From the NCBI GenBank assembly GCA_000752675.2, contig LM994626.1, positions 318,447 through 382,446 on the forward strand: a stretch of DNA of 64,000 bases, in the 5' to 3' direction. Position numbers and translations under genes: made by a program. Origin of the DNA: a bacterium OL-1. Its GTDB lineage: Bacteria; Actinomycetota; Coriobacteriia; Coriobacteriales; Atopobiaceae. A model generated the notes under the pieces. The model was not told where the DNA came from, made no database searches, and worked only from the letters and a program-made list of their open reading frames with translations. Positions 6,905 to 16,552 of this stretch are shown in pieces; positions within the stretch are counted from its first letter, which is position 1; the number at the start of each line of letters is the position of its first letter.

Positions 6905-8377
6905 CTAGAGCCCCAGCTCGCTGGCAACCTCACCGGCGCAAGCAAGGCCATCGGAGATAGCGGCTACCACGAGCGACGAGCCCGAACGCGCGTCGCCGGC
7001 GGCAAAGACGGGCACCTTACCCTCTCCCACGGTGCGGTGAGAGCCCGCGGCGGCTAGCTTGGGCCTCACGCCACCACGCACCTCCTCGGTCGTGACGCCC
7101 AGCGCGTCGTAGACCGAGGCCTCGGGACCGGTGAAACCCATGGCGAGAAGGACCAGCTGCGCCGGAATCTCGCGCTCGGAGCCCTCAATGGGCTCGGCCT
7201 TGCCGTGGGACCAGTCGAGCGAGACCACGCGCAGGCCACGGACGCCGCCGTTCTCGTCCTCTAGCACCTCAAGCGTGTTTGTCGCCCAAGTGCGCGGGTC
7301 TGCGCCCTGCACCAGCTCGGCCTCCACCTGGCCGTAGTCGGTCTTCTTGACGTTGGGCCACTCCGGCCACTGGTTGGAGGCTGCTCGAACCTCGGGCGGG
7401 GCCGGCAGGAACTCCAGCTGGTGGACACTCTTGGCGTGCTGACGCAGCGCGGTTGCCACGCAGTCGGTGCCGGTGTCACCGCCGCCGATGACTACCACGT
7501 CCTTGCCCTCGGCGCTTACCGCAGGCGTCTCGGCGTGGCCGTCGAGAAGCGCCTTGGTCTGTGCTGTGAGGTAGTCCACGGCAAAGACCACGTTGGGGTT
7601 GTCCGCGCCGGGAACGCGCAGGCCACGCGCCTGAGCGGCACCCGCGGCCACGACCACGGCGTCGAAGCCGGCAAGCTCGGCGGCAACCTCGGGCGAGGTG
7701 GCGTCGGCACCGCAGCGAATCTCGATGCCGCTCTTCTCCATGAGGTCGAGCCTGCGCTCGACGACCTCCTTGGGGAGCTTCATGTTGGGGATGCCGTACA
7801 TGAGCAGGCCGCCTGCACGGTCGTGGCGCTCGAAGAGCGTCACCCGCGCACCGCGGCGCGCGAGCTCCCACGACGTAGCCAGGCCGGCGGGGCCGGATCC
7901 AACCACGGCGACGCGGGGTGCGTCCTCGGCGGCAGCAGCAAGCGGCGCGGGGCCGCCCGCAGCCCACTCGTGGTCGGAGATGGCGCGCTCGTCATCCTTG
8001 ATGGTGGTGGGCTCATCCTCAAGGCCCAGGTTACACGCGGCCTCGCAGGGAGCGGGGCACACGCGGCTCGTGAACTCGGGCAGCGGGTTGGTGAGCGCCA
8101 GGCGCTCGGCGGCATCGTTCCACATGCCGCGCCACATGAGGTCGTTCCACTCGGGAATCAGGTTGTGCAGCGGGCATCCCGAGCTGCGCGCCTTGCCAAA
8201 CGAGAAGCCCGTCTGGCAGAACGCCACGCCACAGTACATGCAGCGACTGGCCTGCGAGCGCTGGTCCTTCTCGTCCAGCGGCACGGCAAACTCGCCAAAG
8301 TCCTTGAGTGTCTCGGCTGCGGGCCTCTCGCCGTGGGCGACCCTTCCGAGGTCGATGTAAGCTCCGACCTTGCCCAT
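6905..8377 (-). CDS. gltD: Glutamate synthase (NADPH) small subunit
   Basis: A 490-residue flavoprotein supplying electrons to GltB for conversion of 2-oxoglutarate and glutamine to two glutamates. The N-terminal region carries cysteine clusters, CMYCGVAFC near residue 48 and VCPAPCEAAC near 105, that bind [4Fe-4S] clusters. They are followed by the FAD-binding GSGPAGLA and a second nucleotide-binding site GGGDTGTDC. C-terminal GDARSGSSLVV closes the FAD site. Length and order match the family. Start: ATG at 8377, three bases after the gltB stop, so the two are co-transcribed and probably co-translated. Confidence 0.95.
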   Translation of the reverse strand: MGKVGAYIDLGRVAHGERPAAETLKDFGEFAVPLDEKDQRSQASRCMYCGVAFCQTGFSFGKARSSGCPLHNLIPEWNDLMWRGMWNDAAERLALTNPLPEFTSRVCPAPCEAACNLGLEDEPTTIKDDERAISDHEWAAGGPAPLAAAAEDAPRVAVVGSGPAGLATSWELARRGARVTLFERHDRAGGLLMYGIPNMKLPKEVVERRLDLMEKSGIEIRCGADATSPEVAAELAGFDAVVVAAGAAQARGLRVPGADNPNVVFAVDYLTAQTKALLDGHAETPAVSAEGKDVVVIGGGDTGTDCVATALRQHAKSVHQLEFLPAPPEVRAASNQWPEWPNVKKTDYGQVEAELVQGADPRTWATNTLEVLEDENGGVRGLRVVSLDWSHGKAEPIEGSEREIPAQLVLLAMGFTGPEASVYDALGVTTEEVRGGVRPKLAAAGSHRTVGEGKVPVFAAGDARSGSSLVVAAISDGLACAGEVASELGL

Positions 8378-8380
8378 GGC

Positions 8381-11300
8381 CTACCTCCCGTTCCTCATGG
8401 TCTCGAAGGCGATCTCGATTGCCTCGTCGTGGGTCTTGCCCGCGGCCTCAGCGGCCTCGGTGAGCTCGAGGGCAACCTCGTACTCGTGCGGGATGACCTT
8501 CACGAACTTGTCCTTGATGTCGTCGAACATGTAAAGCATCTTGATGCCGCGCGGGCTCTTGGTCCTTCTCGCGTGCTCCTCGATAAGGGCACGGATGGTC
8601 TGGAAGTCGCGCTCGGTTGGCCGCTTAAGTTCGACCATGTCGGTGTTGCAGCGGCTAGACAGCGTGCCGTACTCGTCGTAGACGAAGGCCACACCGCCGC
8701 TCATGCCAGCGGCAAAGTTGATGCCAACCTCACCCAGGATGAGCGCCATGCCGCCCGTCATGTACTCGCAGCCGTGGTTGCCCACGCCCTCGCACACGAT
8801 AGTGGCGCCGGAGTTGCGCACGCCAAAGCGCTGGCCGGCCAGGCCATTGATGAAGCCCTTACCGGCCGTGGCGCCATAGAAGGCCACGTTGCCAATGGAG
8901 ACGTTCTCGTCGAACTTGTACGTGGCGCTGGGTGCGGGGGCAACCGTGAGGATGCCGCCCGAGAGGCCCTTGCCAAAGTAGTCGTTGGCATCGCCGATCA
9001 CGTTGATGGTGATGCCGGCCGGCAGGAAGGCGCCAAAGCTCTGGCCGCCGGAGCCAACGCAGTCGATGGTGATGGAGCCCTCGGGAAGTCCCTCCGGGTG
9101 CGCACGCGTGACCTCGGAGCCGAGCATGGTGCCCACGCAGCGGTTCACGTTGGCGATGTCGGCGTGGAAATGCACCGGGGTGAGCGTGCGGCGCGCGGTC
9201 TCGGTGTAGGGCACAAAGAGCGTGGCATCCAGCGTGCTCGAGAGCTCGTCTGCCGGACCCATCTCGGGCAGGAAGTGACGGGCGGCAGCGCCGGGCACGC
9301 TCTTGCCAAACTCGTTGGTGACACTAGCGAGGACGGGCGAGAGGTCGATGGTGTTTGCCTTCCAGTTGCCCGGGACCTCCACCTGGCGCAGGCACTCGGG
9401 ATGGCCGACCATCTCCTGGACCGTGCGGAAGCCCAGCTCGGCCATGATGTGGCGCAGCTCCTCGGCCACCAGGTACATGAAGTTGACCACGTACTCGGGC
9501 TTGCCGTGGAAGCGCTTGCGCAGCTCGCAGTTCTGCGTGGCGATGCCCATGGGGCAGGTGTCCGTCTGGCAGTCGCGCTGCATGAGGCAGCCAAGCGAGA
9601 GCAGCGCGGCCGTGCCAAAGTCAAAGACCTCGGCGCCGAGAAGCGCGGCCACGGCCACGTCGCGACCGTCCATGAGCTTGCCGTCTGCCTCCAGCTCCAC
9701 GCGCGAGCGCAGGCCGTTCTTGAGCAGCGTCTGCTGGGTCTCGGCAAGGCCAAGCTCCAGCGGCAGGCCCGTGTGGTAGATGGAGTCACGCGGCGCGGCA
9801 CCGGTGCCGCCGTTGGCGCTCGAGATCAAAATCTTGTTCGCGCCGCCCTTGGCAACGCCCGTGGCGATGGTGCCCACACCCGCCTCGGAGACCAGCTTTA
9901 CCGAGACCGTGGCCTTGGGGTTGGCGTTCTTGAGGTCAAAGATGAGCTCGGCCAGGTCCTCGATGGAGTAGATGTCGTGGTGCGGCGGGGGCGAAACAAG
10001 GCCCACGCCAGGCGTGGAGTTACGCACCTTGGCGATCCACGGCCAGACCTTTGTGCCGGGCAGGTGCCCGCCCTCGCCGGGCTTGGCGCCCTGGGCCATC
10101 TTGATCTGAATCTCCTCGCCGGAGACCAGGTAGCGGCTCGTCACGCCAAAGCGCGCAGAGGCAACCTGCTTGACCTTGGAGTTTGCGGAGTCGCCGTTGG
10201 CAAGCGTGGTCTCGCGGTCGGGATTCTCGCCACCCTCACCCGTGTTGGACTTGGCCCCAATGCGGTTCATGGCAATCGCGAGCGCACGGTGTGCCTCGTC
10301 AGAGATGGCGCCAAAGCTCATGGCGCTAGTCTCGAAGCGCTTCACGATGGAGTCAGCGCTCTCGACCTCGTCCAGGGGCACGGGCCCTGAGGCCAGCGGC
10401 ACAAACTCGAGGAGGTCGCGCAGCATGATGGCGCGGCCCTTGGGGTGGAGCGCCTTTGAGTACTCCGAGAAGAGCTCGGGACTGTTCTCGCGCACGGCAC
10501 GATGCAACAGGTAGATGACCTGCGGGGTGATGATGTGCTCCTCGCCGCCAAGCGGGCGCCACTTGGTGATGCCGGAGCTTGCCAGCTGCGTGGGCGCGGG
10601 TGTCTTGAGCAGCGCCAGCGCCTCGTCATAGCGCTCGTTGCACTCGCGCTCCACGCCGTCCTCGTCGAGGCCTCCCACGCGCGAGACGGTGCCCGTGAAG
10701 CAGCGGTCAACAAAGCCCTGGTCAAAGCCAACGATCTCGAAGATCTGCGCGGAGTGGTAGCCCTGCATCGTGGAGATGCCCATCTTAGACATGATCGAGG
10801 TGATACCAGCGTTGACCGCGCGGTCGTAGTTGGCGATGCCCTCCTCGGCGCTCACGCCCAGAGAGCCGCGCTCCGCCAGGGCGGTAATGCACGCGTGCGC
10901 CATGTAGGGGTAGATACCCGAGGCGGAGTAGCCCACGAGCGTGGCGTAGTCGTGCGGGGTGATGGCGTCGCCGCACTCCACCACGATGTCCGCCTTCATG
11001 CGGATGCCGGTGCGGATCATGTGGTTGTGGACGGCCGAGACCGAGAGGAGCGACGGGATGGGAACCTGACCCTCGCCCGCGCGGTCGGAGATGACCACCA
11101 CGTTGGCGCCGGCGCGCACGGCCTTCTCGACGCCCGCGCACAGGGACTCGAGCGCCGCCCTGAGCGCGCCCTCCCCCGCCTCGCGCGGGTAGGTGGCCGA
11201 GAAGCACGCGGCATGGAAACCCTGACGGTCAAGCGAGGCGATGCGCTGGAACTCGTCCTTGGTGAGAATGGGGTCATCCAGGCGTAGGAGCTGGCAGTTC

Positions 11301-13000
11301 TTGCGGGAGTCCTCGAGCATGTTGCCGTGGTTGCCCAGGTAGAGCACAGAAGACGTCACGAAGCTCTCGCGCAGCGCGTCGATGGGCGGGTTGGTGACCT
11401 GCGCGAAGAGCTGGTTGAAGTAGTCGAAGAACGAGCGCGGGTGACCGGAGAGCACGGCGAGAGGAACGTCGGAGCCCATGGACGCCAGGGGCGGCTTGCC
11501 CGTGTTGGCCATGGGGCGCACGGCCTCCTCGACGTCATCGAAGTGGTAGCCGTGACGGGCCAGGCGCTGGGTGAGGGACACTTCGGCATCGATGGCCTCG
11601 AAGGGGTTCTTCTCGCTCTTGGCAAGATCTGCCACCGAGAGGGTCTCCTCGTCGATCCAGTCGCGGAAGGGCTTCTGAGCGGCAAAGTGGGCCTTGACCT
11701 CGTCGTCCCAGATGATGCGGCCCTGGGAGGGATCGACGACGAACATCTGGCCGGGACCGAGCGAGCCCGTCTGCAGAATCTCGTCGGGCTCGACGGAGAG
11801 GGCTCCCGCCTCGGAGGCAAGTATCATGCGGTCGTCGTGCGTGACGTAGTAGCGAGCGGGACGCAGGCCGTTCCTGTCCAGTGCGGCACCGGTGATGCGG
11901 CCGTCCGAGAAGGCGATGGCGGCAGGACCGTCCCAGCTCTCGGTGAGCATGGACTGGTAGCAGTCGTAGGCGCGGCGCGCGTCGGAGAGCTGCTTGTTCT
12001 TGTCCCACGGCTCGGGGAGCAGCATCGTGACGGCGCGCGAGAGGGGCCTGCCGTTCATGGTGAGGAACTCGAGGACGTTGTCAAGGATGGCGGAGTCCGA
12101 GCCCTCGCGGTTGATGACGGGCATCACGCGGCCAAGGTCCGCGCCAAGCACGGGCGAGTAGAACTCGGACTCGCGGGCGCGAATCCAGTTGACGTTGCCG
12201 CGCAGCGTGTTGATCTCGCCGTTGTGGACGATGTAGCGGTTGGGGTGGGCGCGCTCCCAGCTGGGCGTGGTGTTGGTGGAGTAGCGGGAGTGCACGAGGG
12301 CCAGAGCCGACTCTGCGGCGGCGTCGTTCAGGTCCAGGTAGAAGTTGCGCATCTGGGTGGCAACGAGCATGCCCTTGTACACGATGGTGCGCGAGCTCAT
12401 CGAGCACACGTAGAAGATCTTGCCCTCGAGCGCGTGGTGGGCGGCTGCGGTCTTCTCGATGGAGCGGCGGCACACGTAGAGCTTGCGCTCGAACTCGTCG
12501 CCCGCGGGCACGTCTGCCGGACGCCCAAGGAACGCCTGGTAGATGGTGGGCATGCAGGCCAGTGCCGTCTCGCCCAGGTCATGCGGGTCGATGGGCACCT
12601 CTCGCCAGAAGAGCAGGGGGATGCCCTGCTCGGCGCAGCCCTCCTCGAAGACGCGGCACGCCACCTGCGCGCCCTCCGCGTCCTGCGGGAAGAAGACCAT
12701 GGCCACGCCGTACTCGCCCTCGTCGGGGAGCAGGTGGCCGTACTTCTGAGCCTCCTTGCGGAAGAAGCGGTGCGGAATCTGGAACAGGATGCCGGCGCCG
12801 TCGCCGGTGTTTCTCTCCAGGCCCTTACCACCGCGGTGCTCGAGGTTCACAAGGAGCGTGAGCGCGTTGTCGAGCAGCTGGTGTGACTTCTGGCCCTTGA
12901 GGTGAGCGATCGCGCCGATGCCGCAGGCGTCGTGCTCGAACTCCTCCCGATACAGGCCCTGACCGGTGCTGATGTCCTTGGCCACCTGGTTGGATGCCAT
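8381..13000 (-). CDS. gltB: Glutamate synthase large subunit
   Basis: A 1539-residue protein, the usual length for bacterial GltB. The N-terminal glutaminase domain starts at CGIG (about residue 26) after a short propeptide; that cysteine is the expected nucleophile once the propeptide is removed. The central and FMN-binding synthase domains follow, with HHDIYSIEDLAELIFDL and SANGGTGAAPRDS (about 950-1060). A cysteine set around CLMQRDCQTDTCPMG (about 1130-1145) ligates the [3Fe-4S] cluster, and the C-terminal GXGXG beta-helix includes GANDYFGKGLSGG. Start: ATG at 13000. With gltD it forms the main ammonia-assimilation route together with glutamine synthetase, which is not in the window. Confidence 0.96.
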   Translation of the reverse strand: MASNQVAKDISTGQGLYREEFEHDACGIGAIAHLKGQKSHQLLDNALTLLVNLEHRGGKGLERNTGDGAGILFQIPHRFFRKEAQKYGHLLPDEGEYGVAMVFFPQDAEGAQVACRVFEEGCAEQGIPLLFWREVPIDPHDLGETALACMPTIYQAFLGRPADVPAGDEFERKLYVCRRSIEKTAAAHHALEGKIFYVCSMSSRTIVYKGMLVATQMRNFYLDLNDAAAESALALVHSRYSTNTTPSWERAHPNRYIVHNGEINTLRGNVNWIRARESEFYSPVLGADLGRVMPVINREGSDSAILDNVLEFLTMNGRPLSRAVTMLLPEPWDKNKQLSDARRAYDCYQSMLTESWDGPAAIAFSDGRITGAALDRNGLRPARYYVTHDDRMILASEAGALSVEPDEILQTGSLGPGQMFVVDPSQGRIIWDDEVKAHFAAQKPFRDWIDEETLSVADLAKSEKNPFEAIDAEVSLTQRLARHGYHFDDVEEAVRPMANTGKPPLASMGSDVPLAVLSGHPRSFFDYFNQLFAQVTNPPIDALRESFVTSSVLYLGNHGNMLEDSRKNCQLLRLDDPILTKDEFQRIASLDRQGFHAACFSATYPREAGEGALRAALESLCAGVEKAVRAGANVVVISDRAGEGQVPIPSLLSVSAVHNHMIRTGIRMKADIVVECGDAITPHDYATLVGYSASGIYPYMAHACITALAERGSLGVSAEEGIANYDRAVNAGITSIMSKMGISTMQGYHSAQIFEIVGFDQGFVDRCFTGTVSRVGGLDEDGVERECNERYDEALALLKTPAPTQLASSGITKWRPLGGEEHIITPQVIYLLHRAVRENSPELFSEYSKALHPKGRAIMLRDLLEFVPLASGPVPLDEVESADSIVKRFETSAMSFGAISDEAHRALAIAMNRIGAKSNTGEGGENPDRETTLANGDSANSKVKQVASARFGVTSRYLVSGEEIQIKMAQGAKPGEGGHLPGTKVWPWIAKVRNSTPGVGLVSPPPHHDIYSIEDLAELIFDLKNANPKATVSVKLVSEAGVGTIATGVAKGGANKILISSANGGTGAAPRDSIYHTGLPLELGLAETQQTLLKNGLRSRVELEADGKLMDGRDVAVAALLGAEVFDFGTAALLSLGCLMQRDCQTDTCPMGIATQNCELRKRFHGKPEYVVNFMYLVAEELRHIMAELGFRTVQEMVGHPECLRQVEVPGNWKANTIDLSPVLASVTNEFGKSVPGAAARHFLPEMGPADELSSTLDATLFVPYTETARRTLTPVHFHADIANVNRCVGTMLGSEVTRAHPEGLPEGSITIDCVGSGGQSFGAFLPAGITINVIGDANDYFGKGLSGGILTVAPAPSATYKFDENVSIGNVAFYGATAGKGFINGLAGQRFGVRNSGATIVCEGVGNHGCEYMTGGMALILGEVGINFAAGMSGGVAFVYDEYGTLSSRCNTDMVELKRPTERDFQTIRALIEEHARRTKSPRGIKMLYMFDDIKDKFVKVIPHEYEVALELTEAAEAAGKTHDEAIEIAFETMRNGR

Positions 13001-13186
13001 GTATTCCCCTCTCCAAGCGCCCGCGCAGGCGGGCGTGCCATGCGGGTTCCTGCCGCCTTGCTGCGGCGGGAACCCCTTCGTACCGATGGAAGTCTATGCT
13101 GGGTGTGTTTCGTCAAGAAAAACGGGGCTAGCTTGCTGTCCAACATACACACGCCCGAAACGCGTTCGAAAAATGGGCGGGATTGA

Positions 13187-13261
13187 GTTGCCGGGCAATG
13201 CAATCCCGTTGCCGAGCAAATCAATCCCGCGTGCGACTCAGTTACCGGGCAACTCAATCCC
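13187..13261. promoter_or_regulatory. Three 21-bp direct repeats upstream of gltB
   Basis: On the minus strand, GGGATTGNNTTGCYCGGYAA plus C occurs at 13207-13187, 13228-13208 and 13261-13241. The first two abut exactly and the third is offset by 12 bp. A reversed half, GGGATTGA, lies at 13179-13186. The repeats sit about 190-260 bp upstream of gltB and 80-150 bp upstream of the DUF2804 gene. Iteron-like spacing suggests a regulator binding cooperatively. The rest of 13001-13341 shows a TTGACG near 13111 as a possible -35 but no convincing full promoter. Confidence 0.55.
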
Positions 13262-13341
13262 GTCCGCCGAAGTGGCGCCAATAACTCCATCCGGACGGCG
13301 GATGCTGAATCCACGGAGAGGTCTCGTGGAGAGGGGTTGCC

Positions 13342-14379
13342 ATGTCCGAGCATCGCATCACCGGAACCGGCAGGCTTCTTGACGAGGAGGGCCGCCTTCG
13401 CGAGCCCGGCTGGGCAACGCGCCCGCCCTTTGCCTACGATCACGCGGACATCCAGGCGCCGCCGTGGCGCATCAAGGATTGGGACTACTACCTCATAAAC
13501 GACGAGCGCTATGCCGTGGCGCTCACCTTTAGTGACCTGGGATACCTTGGGCTTGTCTCGGCGTCTGTCCTGGACTTCTCAGTACGAGCCTTCAAGACCA
13601 CGTCCGAGACGGTACCGCTGCCGCTGGGTTCGATGGGGCTGCCGGCCAGCTCGGACGCCGGCGACATCTGCTGGGAGAACGCGCGCTGCCGCGTGGAGTG
13701 GCGTCACGTGGGAGACGCACGGCGCCTCTCGTTTGCCATGCGCGACTTCGATGATGGCGAGGACCTTGAGATGGAGGCCCTTCTCGACCAGCAGCCTCGC
13801 GACTCTATGGCCATCTGCACTCCGTGGGACGAGGATCCCCACGCGTTCTACTACAACCGCAAGATTGTGGGCATGCGTGCGTGGGGCGGCTTTAGGCGGG
13901 GCGCGCTCTTCCACGAGTTCTCGCGGGACGATTCGTTTGGGCTTCTCGACTGGGGACGCGGCGTGTGGACGTACGAGAACACCTGGTACTGGGCTGCCGC
14001 GCAGGGACACCAGGGCGGGCACGTGGTGGGCCTCAATCTTGGATACGGCTTTGGCAACACGCGCGCGGCCAGCGAGAACATGATCTTCGTGGACGGCGTG
14101 GCCCATAAGCTGGGACGCGTTGACTTTGGCATCCCTGTTGGCGAGAACGGCTACGCGTACCTCTCGCCCTGGCATATGACCGACAACGAGGGCAGGCTTG
14201 ACCTGGCCTTCGAGCCACAGATTGACCGCACTGACAACATCGACCTTGCGGGCATTATCGTAAGCCGGCAACACCAGGTGTTTGGGACGTTTAGCGGGAC
14301 GGTGGTACTCGACGATGGTAGCGCGCTCTGCGTGGACGGACTGCGCGGCTCGGCCGAGCACATCTACAACAAGTACTAG
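13342..14379 (+). CDS. DUF2804 domain protein
   Basis: A 345-residue soluble protein starting at the ATG at 13342 after GGAGAGGGG. It contains the DUF2804 hallmarks: an N-terminal PPWRIKDWDYYLI segment, a Trp/Tyr/Gly-rich core with LLDWGRGVWTYENTWYWAAA (about residues 200-219) and NLGYGFGN (about 233). The predicted fold is beta-rich and lipocalin- or glycosidase-inhibitor-like. No signal peptide or membrane segment is visible. Biochemical function of the family is not established. It is divergent from gltB and shares the intergenic region with the 21-bp repeats, so common control is possible. Confidence 0.8.
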   Translation: MSEHRITGTGRLLDEEGRLREPGWATRPPFAYDHADIQAPPWRIKDWDYYLINDERYAVALTFSDLGYLGLVSASVLDFSVRAFKTTSETVPLPLGSMGLPASSDAGDICWENARCRVEWRHVGDARRLSFAMRDFDDGEDLEMEALLDQQPRDSMAICTPWDEDPHAFYYNRKIVGMRAWGGFRRGALFHEFSRDDSFGLLDWGRGVWTYENTWYWAAAQGHQGGHVVGLNLGYGFGNTRAASENMIFVDGVAHKLGRVDFGIPVGENGYAYLSPWHMTDNEGRLDLAFEPQIDRTDNIDLAGIIVSRQHQVFGTFSGTVVLDDGSALCVDGLRGSAEHIYNKY

Positions 14380-14400
14380 CGGCAGGCGTGGGCGGTCGCG

Positions 14401-14478
14401 GCGTCGCCGGAGCGTGCGTTTTGGCGACAAGTGCGTCCAAAATGGGCCCTCCGGCGACGTTTTGCCGGTTCCGGCGAC
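14401..14478. repeat. Family B hairpin repeats (14401 locus)
   Basis: Degenerate copies of the CTCCGGCG/CGCCGGAG family: GTCGCCGGAGCGTGCG, then GGGCCCTCCGGCGACG followed by CCGGTTCCGGCGAC. They occupy the gap between the convergent DUF2804 and larC genes, where they may act as a bidirectional terminator. Confidence 0.6.
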
Positions 14479-14537
14479 ACCGCCCCTCGCCCTAGCGTCA
14501 GCACCGCAGAGACGGCGGCCACCAGCAGCCGCTACCC

Positions 14538-15851
14538 CTAGAGAGACGTCGCCGCAGCCAGGTACACCGTGCGGAAGTCGGTCCCTGCGGCGCGCGCCAC
14601 CGCGCGCACGGACTCGTACTCCGGGTAGGCGCGGAGAAGCCCGTCTCGCGCGCAGACCTTAACGCGCACGGTGCCGTAGCTTGTCTCGACGTCGCGCCAC
14701 GAGACGTCCATCACGCTGCGCTCCATGCGTTGGCGGCGGATGCCGATGGTCGTGGTCTCGGCAAACACGATGCGCTCGAGCGCCTCGCGGTGGGCGTCAT
14801 CGCAAATGATGGCAAGCTCGTAGGCGGGCCGGTTCTTCTTCATGAAGACGGGCAGGAAATGGGCGTCGCGAGCGCCCGTCGCCATGAGGTCCTCGAGCAC
14901 AGCGCCGAGCATCTCGCCCGTGCTGTCGTCGATGTTGCACTCGAGCTTCCAGATCCAGTCGCCGGGAGCGGGGGCGGCGCCGGAAGCAGTGCCGTCGCCG
15001 GAGTCCACATCCTCGATGAGCAACGCGCGCAGGATGCTGGGCGGATCGTAGTCACGCTTGCCCGCGCCCATGCCACAGGCCTTCACCGAGAAGCGCTTTG
15101 GCAACAAGGTCGAGGTCATGGCCGCGGCGGCAATCGCCGCACCCGTAGGCGTGACCAGCTCGCCCTGGCGCGGGCCCACGCTCAGCGGCAGTCCCGTGGC
15201 CGCGGCGATGTTCACCACGGCAGGCACCGGCACGGGAATCACCCCATGCTGGCAGCGAACCATCCCCGTGCCCTCGACCACGCGCGGCACGATGACCTTA
15301 TCGACGCCAAGGCTGTCCAGGCAGACAGCCGCCGCCACAACGTCCACGATGGCGTCGATAGCCCCCACCTCGTGGAAGTGCACCTCGTCCACGGGCACGC
15401 CGTGCGCTTTGGACTCTGCCTGGGCAAGCAGGCGGAAGGCCTTCTCGGAAAGAGACCGCGCGCGGGGCGCAAGGTCGAGCGACGCGAGCACCTCCCGCAC
15501 CTGTGCGTAGCTGCGGTGATGATGCCCGTACGTGTGCGACGCACCATCGCCGTGCACGCACGGGCACGCGGCACCGCCAGCGACGCTCTCCCCGCCCGGC
15601 GTCCACTCGGAATCGTACAGGTAGGCCATGTCGTGGTCATGGCCGTCGTGCTCCTCGTCCAGCGCCACGTCAAAGTCACAGCAGTCGAGCCCTGCCTTCT
15701 CCACGCGACCAACGTGCAGCTCAAAGCCCTCGCCTGCAAGCGGAGCGAGCGCCGCGCGCACTGCCTCTTCGCTGGCGCCAAGGTCCAGCAGAGACGCCAC
15801 TGCCATATCGCCGCTGATGCCGGTCTGGCAGTCCCAGAAAAGTGTGCTCAC
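14538..15851 (-). CDS. larC: Nickel-pincer cofactor nickel insertase LarC
   Basis: A 437-residue protein of the DUF111/LarC family. LarC inserts nickel into pyridinium bis-thiocarboxylate mononucleotide, using CTP, to make the cofactor of lactate racemase and related enzymes. The N-terminal FWDCQTGISGDM is the family signature. A histidine-rich stretch (EHDGHDHDM and HTYGHHH, about residues 75-115) is the expected metal-binding loop. VDEVHFHEVGAIDAIVD and the C-terminal LECNIDDSTGEMLG complete the motif set. The start is GTG at 15851, overlapping the TGA of larB. Both halves are in a single frame here, unlike Lactiplantibacillus plantarum, where the full protein needs a frameshift. Confidence 0.92.
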   Translation of the reverse strand: MSTLFWDCQTGISGDMAVASLLDLGASEEAVRAALAPLAGEGFELHVGRVEKAGLDCCDFDVALDEEHDGHDHDMAYLYDSEWTPGGESVAGGAACPCVHGDGASHTYGHHHRSYAQVREVLASLDLAPRARSLSEKAFRLLAQAESKAHGVPVDEVHFHEVGAIDAIVDVVAAAVCLDSLGVDKVIVPRVVEGTGMVRCQHGVIPVPVPAVVNIAAATGLPLSVGPRQGELVTPTGAAIAAAAMTSTLLPKRFSVKACGMGAGKRDYDPPSILRALLIEDVDSGDGTASGAAPAPGDWIWKLECNIDDSTGEMLGAVLEDLMATGARDAHFLPVFMKKNRPAYELAIICDDAHREALERIVFAETTTIGIRRQRMERSVMDVSWRDVETSYGTVRVKVCARDGLLRAYPEYESVRAVARAAGTDFRTVYLAAATSL

Positions 15852-16552
15852 GAGGCACTCCCTCCCACCGCAAGGCGGTTGATCTGCGTGGCCAGATAGG
15901 CCGCGCCAAACCCATTGTCGATGTTGACCGTAGCCACGCCGTTGGCGCAGGAGTTGAGCATGCTGAGAAGCGCAGCCATGCCGTTGAACGACGCCCCGTA
16001 CCCAACCGAGGTGGGCACCGCGATCACCGGAACCGAGACAAGCCCGCCCACAACGCTCGCAAGCGCCCCTTCCATTCCAGCGACCGCCACCACGCAGTTT
16101 GCCGCACGAATTCCGTCCGCATGGTCCATCTGGTCGAGCAGCCTGTGGAGACCGGCCACGCCAACGTCGTAGTGGCGCGTTACGCGGGTGCCAAAGAACT
16201 CTGCCACGCGCGACGCCTCCTCGGCAACCGGTGTGTCCGCCGTGCCGGCGCACACTACGGCGACGTGCCCCACCTGCGGCACCGGCACCTCCGGCGCAAC
16301 GCTCAGGATGCGCGAGACGGGGTCGTAAGTTGCCTGGGGCAGGACCTCTCGCACAAGGCCGGCCTGGCGCTCGCTTGCGCGCGTCCCCAGGGCGCGACCG
16401 TCCGCGGCAACCAGGCGCTGGAAGATCTCTGGCAGGTAGGCGTCGGGTTTGTCCTCACAGAACACCACCTCGGGGAAACCGGTGCGCTGCTCGCGGTTGG
16501 TGTCCAGCTTGGCAAAGCCAAGGTCTTCATAGCCGGCGCCATTCTCGCTCAT
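15848..16552 (-). CDS. larB: Pyridinium-3,5-biscarboxylic acid mononucleotide synthase LarB
   Basis: A 234-residue protein homologous to AIR carboxylase (PurE). LarB carboxylates nicotinic acid adenine dinucleotide and cleaves the phosphoanhydride to give the biscarboxylate precursor of the nickel-pincer cofactor. Visible features are the N-terminal LDTNREQRTGFPEVVFCEDK, the PurE-like VVCAGTADTPVAEEA (about 123-137) and VGYGASFNGMAALLSMLNSC (about 190-209). Start: ATG at 16552 after GGGGGAGGC. The ATG overlaps the larE TGA and its own TGA overlaps the larC GTG, so translation of larE, larB and larC is coupled. Confidence 0.92.
   Translation of the reverse strand: MSENGAGYEDLGFAKLDTNREQRTGFPEVVFCEDKPDAYLPEIFQRLVAADGRALGTRASERQAGLVREVLPQATYDPVSRILSVAPEVPVPQVGHVAVVCAGTADTPVAEEASRVAEFFGTRVTRHYDVGVAGLHRLLDQMDHADGIRAANCVVAVAGMEGALASVVGGLVSVPVIAVPTSVGYGASFNGMAALLSMLNSCANGVATVNIDNGFGAAYLATQINRLAVGGSAS

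Noticed and set aside
7421-10390. A 989-codon plus-strand frame opposite gltB and gltD
   Set aside because: It mirrors the codon bias of well-supported glutamate synthase genes on the other strand and shows no domain.
13179-13264. A small CRISPR array
   Set aside because: Only three 21-bp repeats, two directly abutting and one 12 bp away, so there are no spacers of normal size and no cas genes.
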